From Fervidibacter sinensis (GTDB lineage Bacteria > Armatimonadota > Fervidibacteria > Fervidibacterales > Fervidibacteraceae): 64,000 nt of DNA. Below the pieces are notes generated by a model. The model searched no databases. It worked only from the letters and a program-made list of their open reading frames with translations, and was not told the origin of the DNA. The stretch lies in assembly GCA_032161045.1 (NCBI GenBank), contig JAVHTH010000003.1, one strand, 5' to 3'. Both the position numbers and the translations under genes were made by a program. The first letter of the stretch is position 1. The number at the start of each line of letters is the position of its first letter. Shown here in pieces: positions 57,072 through 64,000 of the stretch.

Positions 57072-57532
57072 CAAGTTTCTTTTGCGATAGCAGTGGCGTC
57101 GTGAAGAGGTATGTGTCTGAGGTTGGCTCATCTTGGATTCTTAATATCACTGACCCAAAGGCAGGAAACATCATTATTGTCTCTCGCATCACTGGGGTTG
57201 AGGTAGCATCTGCCTTGTGGAGGAAGGTTCGTGAAGGCGTCATCGCGCCAGGCGAAGCAAGAAACTTGATGGACACCTTTTTACTGCACTTCCACCAGCA
57301 ATACTTGGTCATGGAAGTAACAGATGAGGTCGTGAATGAGGCTATCAAAATCATTGAACGATATGGATTGCGCAGTTACGATGCCATTCAGCTTGCAACT
57401 GCAAAGTTAATCCATATTCGCCGTCAAATCACTGGTTTGCCACCTCTCATTTTCGTCAGCGCTGACGAAGATTTACTCATTGCCGCTCAGGCAGAGGGGC
57501 TGAAGGTTGAAAATCCTAACCGTTACCCTTAA
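57068..57532 (+). CDS. PIN-domain ribonuclease toxin (VapC-like)
   Basis: 154 residues with all PIN acidic residues: D7 in FFCDSSGVVKRY, E45 in ITGVEVASAL, D105 in LRSYDAIQLA, and D133/D135 in SADEDLL. VapC toxins are Mg-dependent RNases that cut tRNA or rRNA. Together with the overlapping AF2212-like gene it forms a complete toxin-antitoxin pair. It ends 27 bases before the start of the giant ATPase gene on the same strand. Confidence 0.9.
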   Translation: MTSFFCDSSGVVKRYVSEVGSSWILNITDPKAGNIIIVSRITGVEVASALWRKVREGVIAPGEARNLMDTFLLHFHQQYLVMEVTDEVVNEAIKIIERYGLRSYDAIQLATAKLIHIRRQITGLPPLIFVSADEDLLIAAQAEGLKVENPNRYP

Positions 57533-57559
57533 GGTAGACTTTTTGCAGAGGTGGGGAAA

Positions 57560-60500
57560 ATGGCAAAGATTGGCGATTTCGTTGAAGTCGTTGCTGTCAA
57601 CCCCGTCGTTCAACTTGCGCAAGTGAGGGATGCGCCCCGCAAGCAAATCCTTCCCGACGAACTTGTCCAACTTGTTGACAGTTACCTTGTCGTTGAAGGA
57701 GCAAACGCTGCTGCAGTTCACGGATTGCTTTCATCGTTGAACTCTGGTGGAGCGTTTTTGCTCAGTGGCGTTTACGGGACAGGTAAATCGCACTTGCTCG
57801 CCGTTTTGGGTTTGCTTGCCGAATTTCCTGATGCCCGTCAGCGCTTCGCCAAACGAAACCCAACATGGACGCAAATATTGCAATCACTTGCTGACCGCCG
57901 TCACTTCGTCACTTACATTAGCCTTGACGAATTTGACCCGACAGTTTTTGCATTGGAAGCAATTGTTGCGAAAGAGGTCGCTGCCGAAGCGGAGCGAAAA
58001 GGTTTTGCAGTCCCAACTGAAACTGCTGCTCGTGGCGAGTGGTTGCACGGCGTTTGGCAAGCGGTTCAAGCCAACGGTTTTGCTGGCATCGTAATTTTGC
58101 TGGACGAACTTGCGATGTTTTTGAACGCAAAGAGTGGCGAAAGTTTAAACCGAGATGCTTCGTTTTTGCAATTTCTGGCTCAAGCGACACGAAGAATCCC
58201 GTTGCTTTTAGTTGGAGCGTTGCAACGGGGCGTTGAGGATTTGCAGCGGATTGAACCTTACGCTCTAACTCAAGTTCGTGACCGTTTCCAGCAAACTTGG
58301 GTTCTCAGTTTCGCCCATGCTTTGCCACTCATCAACCAAGTCCTTTTGCGTAAGCGTAACGAAACCAATTTGCGTCAACTTATCAGCGAACTTCACCGCC
58401 AATCTTCACGGGCACAACGGTTCAGCATTGAACAACTTTTGTCATGTTATCCGTTTCACCCGCACACAATCCATTGCCTTGAACGAAGCATCGGCGCATT
58501 TTTCTCCCGCACCCGTAGCATCGTGACCTTCGTGCAATGGTCGGTGCAGCAAAGACTTGACAGTGATTGGAACGAACTCATCACGCCCGATTTGCTCATT
58601 GACCACTTTGAACCTGACATGCAAGCGCATCCGCATTTGAGACCGTTTGTGCAGCAAGTCCTGCCGTATTTTAGGCAATGGGGCGAGGGACGGGGGACGA
58701 GGGACGGGATAGAGAAAATTGTCAAGGCGATGTTGGCGTTTCAGGTCGGCGGTGAAGAGCCGTCGGCACAAATTTTGGCAGATACGCTGATGAGAGATGC
58801 AAACGAAATTTGGGCGTTGCTTGAGCAATTGCGAACGGAAGCCAATTTCGTTGATGCAGTTCGGCGAACTGGTTCGCCCGCAGACACTTATCGCCTTGAC
58901 CCGCAAATCACTGTCACCGACGCTTTGCGCCGAAGGTTGAACGAAGCGATACAATCTCTCGCCAACGATGACCCACGACTTTTGCGATTTGCTTGGGAAT
59001 GCAGGGGCGAAGAGTGGTCACCACCACCTTTGTTTGAGCCACGAACATTGACAGTAAGTTGGTTGCGAACCCAACGGAAAGTCTCCGTCACTGTCACCGA
59101 TTTGCGTCGCATCACCGAAACCCAATTGCGCCAAACCATCGCCAACTTGGCTTCACCGCACACCGATGAATGCCTGCATTTGTTCGTCGCTTTGCCCATC
59201 GCCGTTGATGAGCAGTGGGAACATTTCGTCCGAAATTTGAAGGTAGCGTTGGGGCTTGTCCCCGACGGCAGTTTAAAACAACCGTCGCCCGCAAGGGGCG
59301 ACGCTACAAGTCAATTTGCATTCGCCGTTGCTGCCTTGCTTCCCCGACAACCCAACGATGCTGAATTGCGACGCTGGAAAGAAAACGCTGCCGTCTGGCT
59401 TCTCTCACAAGACTTGTCGTTGGCGGAAAGCGAACTCGGCATGAAGGTTTTGGAACGAGTTCGTGAAATGTTGCCAGCAAGGCAGTGGGAGACACAGCGG
59501 TTGATGCAAAGGCTTTACGGCGACGGAATTTTGGTGGGACTGGGAATTGGGGATCAGGGACTGGAAATAGGGAAGTTGACGGGTTTGGAGTTTGCAAGTT
59601 TTGATGATTTGGTGCGAATTGCTGCGGAGCAATTGCTACCGCAAGTTTTCCCGAAGTTTCCCGCCATCGCACCACGAAGGGAAGCAAGCGCCCAAACCCA
59701 CAATGCTTTGGCGAGGCTGATTTTGAAGGGGTTGCCCGCAGCGTCACTGGACATCAACGCTCAACGGTGGTTGGAACTCGTTGCGATGCCTTTGGGCATT
59801 GTTGTCCACACAAACGAGCAAACTTCGCCTTTGAAGGTCAGCACGCCTTCACCTGATCTAACCGATGCTGTGCTGAACATTGTCGGTCGTGGCGTTCAAT
59901 ATCGGCAAGTTGAAGCGAGATTGGCAAAAAGCGAATTGGGGTTGACACCTGAATTGACGCAACTTCTCATCGCTGCTTTGCTTCGGCTCGGTTGGTTGCT
60001 CGTTTTTGACCGAGACGGCAAAGCCATGTTGCCCGAAACGATTTCCGTCCCACTGTCTCGCTCTGTCGCTCTTTTGCGACCTGCACAAGTTTTGAGCGAT
60101 GACGAATGGCAAACAGTGCGCAGTTTGCTGATGACATTGCTTGACAATGTTCCAGAGACTCTGAATCCCGAAACGCAGCAGCGAATTTGGATGCAATTGC
60201 GAGAATTGGCTCATTCTTGGAAATTGATGGCTCAGGATATTGGTGCGAGGTTGGCTCAATGGATGAGGGAATTTTCGCAAAGCGAACGGCAATGGCAGCG
60301 AACGGTTGAGACTTTGCATTTTTGTGCTGAATTGACGACGATGCTAACACACCATTTGAGCGCCGCCGACGGGTTACGAAATTTGGCTGAGTGGGCAAGG
60401 GAGCGAAGAACTGATGCCGAAGCGTTGGGAAGTTGGCGAAGTAGGTTTGAAGCGACGGCGAACTTTTTCGCTGCTTCAGCGGAACTGATTTCGGCGTGGC

Positions 60501-61354
60501 GATATTTGAACGCTGTCCCAGCGAAAGCGTTGCCAAGCGATTTGGCGGATCTGCGTGAGAAGTTAATTGCCGAGTTGCAAGGTGGCGACGAACTTGTGGA
60601 ACGAAGCAACGCAAGTGTTGTCAACGAATTCCGTCGCTTCCTTGACAATTACGCAGTTGCCTACATCGCTCACCACGAACAAGTGCATAACAGTGAAGCG
60701 TTTCAGCGTCTTCGCAAGTTACAGCAAAGCGATGAAGTTCAGTTGCTTTTTGCACTGAATTCGTTGCCCGATGCGCCTGAAGATGGACGGGAAGCGATGA
60801 AGCAATTGCAGCAAGCGTTGGCGAAGCAGTGCTCTGAAACAGCGTTGAATTTGCGTCCACAGTTGCTGCGCCAACCTGCTTGTGTTCGGTGCGGTTTGGT
60901 TTTGGGCGAAACAGTGAGCGTTGATGTTGATGCCATTGAAACAGCAATTGGTGAAGCGTTAAGGAAGTCGCAAGCGTGGTTGTGTGATGAGCAGCAGAAG
61001 CAAAAGTTACGGCGTTACGCCGAAGCCCTGTCGGGAGCGGAAAAGGCGATGGTTGAGCGCATAGCAACGCTGACCACGCAAAGCGATTTATCGGAGTGGC
61101 AAACTGTCATTGCTGCTCAACCGCTGTTGCAAAAAGCGCTTTCGCCTTTCGCCGTCGCTGATGCTGACTTGGAGGAACTTTGCGATTTGCTTGAGGGGCG
61201 ATTTTTGACCTGCGATGAGGCAACGGAAATTTTCCGAAGGTGGCTTGGCTCAAAAGTTCAATCTGCCGAAACCCGCATCAGATTTGTGCGACAAGATAGC
61301 GGAATGGTTCAGCGGAGACGAAAAGGGGGAGAAAGAGATGCGCAAAGTCGCTGA
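57560..61354 (+). CDS. Giant P-loop ATPase resembling BREX PglY/BrxC (DUF6079-like)
   Basis: 1264 residues from ATG at 57560 (AGAGGTG 6 bases upstream; a GTG three codons earlier is possible). The N-terminal AAA-type module has Walker A GVYGTGKSHLL (about 70-80) and Walker B IVILLDELAMFL (about 177-188), as in PglY/BrxC ATPases of BREX and Pgl phage-defence systems. The middle and C-terminal regions are long, helical and Leu/Gln-rich, with a CVRCGL pair near 1114 that such proteins often show. No methylase, PglX, PglZ or nuclease gene is next to it. Three places carry low-complexity or hairpin insertions in frame. Role in defence is inference. Confidence 0.75.
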   Translation: MAKIGDFVEVVAVNPVVQLAQVRDAPRKQILPDELVQLVDSYLVVEGANAAAVHGLLSSLNSGGAFLLSGVYGTGKSHLLAVLGLLAEFPDARQRFAKRNPTWTQILQSLADRRHFVTYISLDEFDPTVFALEAIVAKEVAAEAERKGFAVPTETAARGEWLHGVWQAVQANGFAGIVILLDELAMFLNAKSGESLNRDASFLQFLAQATRRIPLLLVGALQRGVEDLQRIEPYALTQVRDRFQQTWVLSFAHALPLINQVLLRKRNETNLRQLISELHRQSSRAQRFSIEQLLSCYPFHPHTIHCLERSIGAFFSRTRSIVTFVQWSVQQRLDSDWNELITPDLLIDHFEPDMQAHPHLRPFVQQVLPYFRQWGEGRGTRDGIEKIVKAMLAFQVGGEEPSAQILADTLMRDANEIWALLEQLRTEANFVDAVRRTGSPADTYRLDPQITVTDALRRRLNEAIQSLANDDPRLLRFAWECRGEEWSPPPLFEPRTLTVSWLRTQRKVSVTVTDLRRITETQLRQTIANLASPHTDECLHLFVALPIAVDEQWEHFVRNLKVALGLVPDGSLKQPSPARGDATSQFAFAVAALLPRQPNDAELRRWKENAAVWLLSQDLSLAESELGMKVLERVREMLPARQWETQRLMQRLYGDGILVGLGIGDQGLEIGKLTGLEFASFDDLVRIAAEQLLPQVFPKFPAIAPRREASAQTHNALARLILKGLPAASLDINAQRWLELVAMPLGIVVHTNEQTSPLKVSTPSPDLTDAVLNIVGRGVQYRQVEARLAKSELGLTPELTQLLIAALLRLGWLLVFDRDGKAMLPETISVPLSRSVALLRPAQVLSDDEWQTVRSLLMTLLDNVPETLNPETQQRIWMQLRELAHSWKLMAQDIGARLAQWMREFSQSERQWQRTVETLHFCAELTTMLTHHLSAADGLRNLAEWARERRTDAEALGSWRSRFEATANFFAASAELISAWRYLNAVPAKALPSDLADLREKLIAELQGGDELVERSNASVVNEFRRFLDNYAVAYIAHHEQVHNSEAFQRLRKLQQSDEVQLLFALNSLPDAPEDGREAMKQLQQALAKQCSETALNLRPQLLRQPACVRCGLVLGETVSVDVDAIETAIGEALRKSQAWLCDEQQKQKLRRYAEALSGAEKAMVERIATLTTQSDLSEWQTVIAAQPLLQKALSPFAVADADLEELCDLLEGRFLTCDEATEIFRRWLGSKVQSAETRIRFVRQDSGMVQRRRKGGERDAQSR
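59283..59307. repeat. Hairpin with CTAC end inside the ATPase reading frame
   Basis: CGTCGCCC-GCAAG-GGGCGACG followed by CTAC: an 8-bp perfect stem plus the same CTAC end as the two-hairpin elements. It is translated as PSPARGDAT, so a half element seems to have entered the gene in frame. Confidence 0.5.
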
Positions 61355-61395
61355 CGAATTTTCATGAGCGCCGATTCTTAATCGGCGAATTTTCT

Positions 61396-61466
61396 GTAGG
61401 GGCAGATGAAATCTGCCCGTTCTTTTTCGGGCTCATTTCATTCGGGCGCATTTCATGCGCCCCTAC
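61396..61466. repeat. Two-hairpin repeat element (copy C)
   Basis: 71 bases with ends GTAGGGGC and GCCCCTAC. Left hairpin GGGCAGAT-GAA-ATCTGCCC (61400-61418), right hairpin GGGCGCAT-TTC-ATGCGCCC (61444-61462). The 282-base gap 61355-61636 holds this element, two further small palindromes (GCGCCGATT.../AATCGGCG near 61370 and CGCCGAA.../TTCGGCG near 61469-61487) and no supported gene. Confidence 0.7.
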
Positions 61467-61636
61467 TTTCGCCGAATAAGTTCGGCGCTTATCTTATTGC
61501 GTCATTACTGGCTAAGACCAGTGGCATTGAGCGTCAACGAACTTTGGCTCGCTTTGAGAAAGGGATTTTTACGAAGCCAAGAGTTTTGCCCCAACTTGAC
61601 CTGTTCGTTGCCAAAATTTTTGAGGGGGCATGAAAA

Positions 61637-63229
61637 ATGAGTGAATTGACCGAGCGTCAGTGCGATGTGCTCATTATCGGCGGTGGGATTGCAGGTTTGT
61701 GGTGCGCTTACCACGCAGCACCAAAAGGCGATGTCGTCGTGCTCAACAAAGGCAGTTTTGAAGAGGCGAACACTTTCTGGGCGCAAGGGGGAATGGCTGC
61801 AGCACTCGCTCCATCTGATGCTCCAGAAAAGCATTTCGCCGATACCGTCTCCGCAGGTGCAGGTTTGTGCGACGAAGACGCTGTTTGGGTTTTGGTTCGT
61901 GAAGCGCCGAAGCAAGTTCTGGCACTTTGGGAAATTGGAGTCCCCTTTGATACCGATGATGGACATCTGGTCTTGACAATTGAAGGCGCTCATTCGGTTG
62001 AGCGGATCGTCCACGCTTACGGTGATGCGACGGGGCGGGCGGTCATGGAAACTTTGCCAAAAGCGGTTGAGGAACGAGGGGTCAAGTTGTATGAGCGAGC
62101 AAGTGCTTTGAGATTGATTGCCAACAAAGGCGAATGCGTCGGAGCAATCGTCGTTCGGGACGGGAATTTGGAAGTTTGGCGGGCGAAAGTGACGGTATTG
62201 GCAACTGGTGGAAGTGGGCAACTCTTTGCAGTTACGACTAACCCGCACGGGGCGACTGGAGAGGGAATTGCTTTGGCTTTTGAAATCGGCGCTGAAGTCG
62301 CTGACCTTGAATTCGTCCAATTTCACCCAACTGCTTTGGCTGTCGGCGAAGTTCCAAGACCTTTAATTTCTGAAGCAGTTCGGGGCGAGGGTGCGATTTT
62401 GAAAAACGCAAAAGGCGAGCGGTTCATGCTCAAATACCATCCGAGGGCTGAACTTGCACCGAGGGATGTCGTCGCTCGTGCGATTTTCACCGAGATGCAA
62501 GAGACGGGAATGCCCTATGTTTGGCTTGACATTTCCCACCGTGGCGAAGATTTTGTCAAGGAGCGTTTCCCAAACATCTATCGGGCTTGTCTGGAACGAG
62601 GTTTCAACATCGGGCGAGAACCCATCCCCGTTGCGCCCGCAGCCCATTATCACATGGGCGGAATTAGGACGGATTTGTGGGGACGAACGAATGTGCCGAG
62701 ATTGTTCGCTATTGGCGAGTGTGCCTGCACAGGGCTTCACGGGGCAAATAGGCTCGCAAGTAATTCATTGACAGAGGGTTTGGTTTTCGGTTGCCGAACG
62801 GCTCAAGTCATTGACGAATGGTTATCGTCAAATTTGCCTTCCTTGTCAAGCGAGTTGCCTGCGATACCGAAGTGGCAGCCTGACTTTCAGGTTTTGCGTC
62901 AAGTCCAACAAACGATGAGCGAATTTGTTGGAGTGGTCAGGTGGGCTGAGGGACTTGAAAAAGCGCTCTCTCGGTTAAGCGAGTTGGGCAAAGGTGCTCG
63001 TGGGATTTGCGCTTATTGGGTCACTACTGCTTGGCTAATTGCTCGTGCTGCTTTGGAGCGGACTGAAAGTCGCGGCGCTCATTTTCGCAGGGATTTTCCC
63101 GAAAGGGACGATGAAAAATGGAGAGCGCATTTGGTTTGGAGGACGCAGGGCAAAGCGGTTTGGGAGCAAGAGCCATTTGTGACCCGTCAGGAAGTTCGCC
63201 AATGTTCGCAAAGTAACGAAGTGCCATAA
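61637..63229 (+). CDS. nadB: L-aspartate oxidase
   Basis: 530 residues. It oxidises L-aspartate to iminoaspartate, the first step of NAD synthesis, with FAD. Motifs: VLIIGGGIAGLWCAYHAA (FAD site), NTFWAQGGMAAAL, GGSGQLFAVTTNPHGATGEG, VQFHPTAL (active-site region), VAPAAHYHMGGIRTD, and GLHGANRLASNSLTEGLVFG. The C-terminal helical domain (ARAALERTESRGAHFRRDFP) is complete. GAGGGG lies about 9 bases before the ATG. nadA and nadC are not in the window. Confidence 0.95.
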   Translation: MSELTERQCDVLIIGGGIAGLWCAYHAAPKGDVVVLNKGSFEEANTFWAQGGMAAALAPSDAPEKHFADTVSAGAGLCDEDAVWVLVREAPKQVLALWEIGVPFDTDDGHLVLTIEGAHSVERIVHAYGDATGRAVMETLPKAVEERGVKLYERASALRLIANKGECVGAIVVRDGNLEVWRAKVTVLATGGSGQLFAVTTNPHGATGEGIALAFEIGAEVADLEFVQFHPTALAVGEVPRPLISEAVRGEGAILKNAKGERFMLKYHPRAELAPRDVVARAIFTEMQETGMPYVWLDISHRGEDFVKERFPNIYRACLERGFNIGREPIPVAPAAHYHMGGIRTDLWGRTNVPRLFAIGECACTGLHGANRLASNSLTEGLVFGCRTAQVIDEWLSSNLPSLSSELPAIPKWQPDFQVLRQVQQTMSEFVGVVRWAEGLEKALSRLSELGKGARGICAYWVTTAWLIARAALERTESRGAHFRRDFPERDDEKWRAHLVWRTQGKAVWEQEPFVTRQEVRQCSQSNEVP

Positions 63230-63260
63230 TTTCGCTTGAGAAACGGCAACCCTTAAGTTT

Positions 63261-63336
63261 CGGAGGTGCGAGTTTGTGCCGCAATTGACAATTAGCGAGG
63301 AGCAGGTTTTGGAACTCTTGCGGCAACTTTCGCCAG
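63261..63336 (+). repeat. Direct repeat, copy 1 (antitoxin 5' region)
   Basis: 76 bases covering the ribosome site and first codons of the antitoxin gene. They are repeated without mismatch at 63925-64000, 664 bases away. The repeat may continue beyond the right edge of the window. Confidence 0.95.
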
Positions 63337-63530
63337 AAGGAAAACAGAAGGCACTCAAGTTGCTGAGAAGCGAACTGGTTTCAGATTTTCTCGCAACGAC
63401 AAAGGAGTTATCAGAGCATTTACGCCGATGGGCTGCAGAGCGAGGTATTGACCTTGACGCGTTGAATGAAGACGAGTGGGAGGCTTTAGTGGATGACATC
63501 GTTCACGAAGCAGGTTCGCGTGGTCTTTGA
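63276..63530 (+). CDS. Putative antitoxin of a PIN-toxin pair
   Basis: 84 residues from GTG, with GGAGGTG 7 bases upstream. It is a small helical protein, VPQLTISEEQVLELLRQLSP at the start and WAAERGIDLDALNEDEWEAL near the end, with no known DNA-binding motif. Many antitoxins of the TIGR00305-type PIN toxins look like this. It overlaps the downstream toxin gene by 38 bases, which supports the pairing. The 5' part is duplicated at the right edge. Confidence 0.7.
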   Translation: MPQLTISEEQVLELLRQLSPEGKQKALKLLRSELVSDFLATTKELSEHLRRWAAERGIDLDALNEDEWEALVDDIVHEAGSRGL

Positions 63531-63924
63531 CACCAACATTTGGATTTCTGCTTTGCGGATGAAAGGCAACCCGTATCGCTGCGTGCTCTTGGCAGTGCTG
63601 GGAGTTGTGGTCTCGGTTACTTGCGCTGAGTTGCTTGATGAACTGAGGCATGTGTTGACGCACAAGTTCAGACTTCCATCGGAACTTGTTGAGCGACATC
63701 TCGTAGCCATCCAAAATCTTTCCGAACTTGTTGCCATCACGGGTCGTTTGAGGGTGGTAGTAGAAGACCCGGATGATGACAAAGTTGTTGAATGCGCGGT
63801 TGTTGGTGGTGCGGACTACATTGTCACGGGAGATAAGCACTTGTTGGCGCTGAAGCAATATGGAAACATTGCCATCGTCAAAGCGTCAGAGTTCTTGAAA
63901 ATCGCGCAAGCAAATCTGGCTTGA
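63493..63924 (+). CDS. PIN-domain toxin, TIGR00305 family
   Basis: 143 residues. PIN residues: D13 in VVFDTNIWISAL, E46 in VTCAELLDEL, D96 in EDPDDDKVVECA and D114 in YIVTGDKHLL. The VFDTNIWISAL opening and the EDPDDDKVVECA block are characteristic of the putative toxin-antitoxin toxin component family (COG1569). It is a probable Mg-dependent RNase. Its stop codon is followed immediately by a copy of the antitoxin ribosome site, so another antitoxin gene begins at once. Confidence 0.9.
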   Translation: MTSFTKQVRVVFDTNIWISALRMKGNPYRCVLLAVLGVVVSVTCAELLDELRHVLTHKFRLPSELVERHLVAIQNLSELVAITGRLRVVVEDPDDDKVVECAVVGGADYIVTGDKHLLALKQYGNIAIVKASEFLKIAQANLA

Positions 63925-64000
63925 CGGAGGTGCGAGTTTGTGCCGCAATTGACAATTAGCGAGGAGCAGGTTTTGGAACTCTTGCGGCAACTTTCGCCAG
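63925..64000 (+). repeat. Direct repeat, copy 2 (antitoxin 5' region at window edge)
   Basis: 76 bases identical to 63261-63336. It shows that the antitoxin start region is repeated in tandem downstream of the toxin gene. Confidence 0.95.
63940..64000 (+). CDS. Second copy of the putative antitoxin, 5' end only
   Basis: GTG start with the same ribosome site as the gene at 63276; the 20 visible codons are identical (VPQLTISEEQVLELLRQLSP). It is cut by the window edge. Whether a full second antitoxin/toxin pair follows cannot be seen. Confidence 0.75.
   Translation, partial: MPQLTISEEQVLELLRQLSP

Noticed and set aside
1..64000. tRNA, rRNA, riboswitch or replication-origin signals
   Set aside because: Intergenic gaps were read on both strands; no cloverleaf with a TTCRANY T-arm, no rRNA core motifs, no known riboswitch core and no DnaA-box cluster was recognised. 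A covariance search could still find divergent cases.

Overview
The window is compact bacterial DNA: 55 coding features, short intergenic gaps, and Shine-Dalgarno sites of the AGGAGGTGA type. The base composition is moderate, judged by eye. The cell envelope looks diderm: there is a type II secretion gene set, an alpha-2-macroglobulin, an ECF sigma/anti-sigma/RseB-like module and a FliS chaperone. A DUF1559 pseudopilin, an archaeal-type PEP carboxylase and many plant-polysaccharide glycosidases together resemble Armatimonadota of the Fervidibacter kind, probably from a warm habitat. That assignment is inference from gene content. No rRNA, tRNA or CRISPR array was recognised.

Left part (1-31 kb). 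Sugar genes dominate: the 5' end of a Gfo/Idh/MocA oxidoreductase, a DUF4091 glycosidase, a GH127 beta-L-arabinofuranosidase, a GH5-like enzyme, a 901-residue clan-A-type glycosidase, an orphan sugar-binding protein, GH43 and GH51 arabinan enzymes, and a xylulokinase near 31 kb. Together they suggest export of enzymes that trim arabinose-containing polymers, uptake of the sugars, and entry into the pentose phosphate pathway. Interleaved with them are fliS in an apparent operon with a 1205-residue methyltransferase/glycosyltransferase/TPR protein and an HDOD protein (7.9-13.2 kb, with a sigma-28-like promoter), rpoZ-ppcA, groES-groEL, an ECF sigma cluster (26-28 kb), purA and a lone response regulator.

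Middle part (32-53 kb). A minus-strand run carries CpaE-like and CpaB-like pilus proteins with a 1604-residue alpha-2-macroglobulin, then a MacB-like permease with a secreted glycine-rich protein. A second long minus-strand unit starts at 52.9 kb with ECF sigma factor, zinc anti-sigma factor and an RseB-like protein, and runs without a large break into gspE, gspF, a coiled-coil nuclease-like gene and gspG-H-I-J-K. This links envelope-stress-type regulation physically to the secretion pseudopilus.

Right part (53-64 kb). comF and ispG are housekeeping. The rest is accessory: Uma2, a PUR-domain protein, a PIN-like remnant, a VapBC-like pair, a 1264-residue ATPase resembling the BREX/Pgl ATPases, then nadB and a second antitoxin/PIN pair whose start is repeated exactly at the right edge.

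Across the window there are small two-hairpin elements with GTAGGG...CCCTAC ends, other palindromes, and short low-complexity repeats inside reading frames. These are the main structures that gene annotation does not explain.
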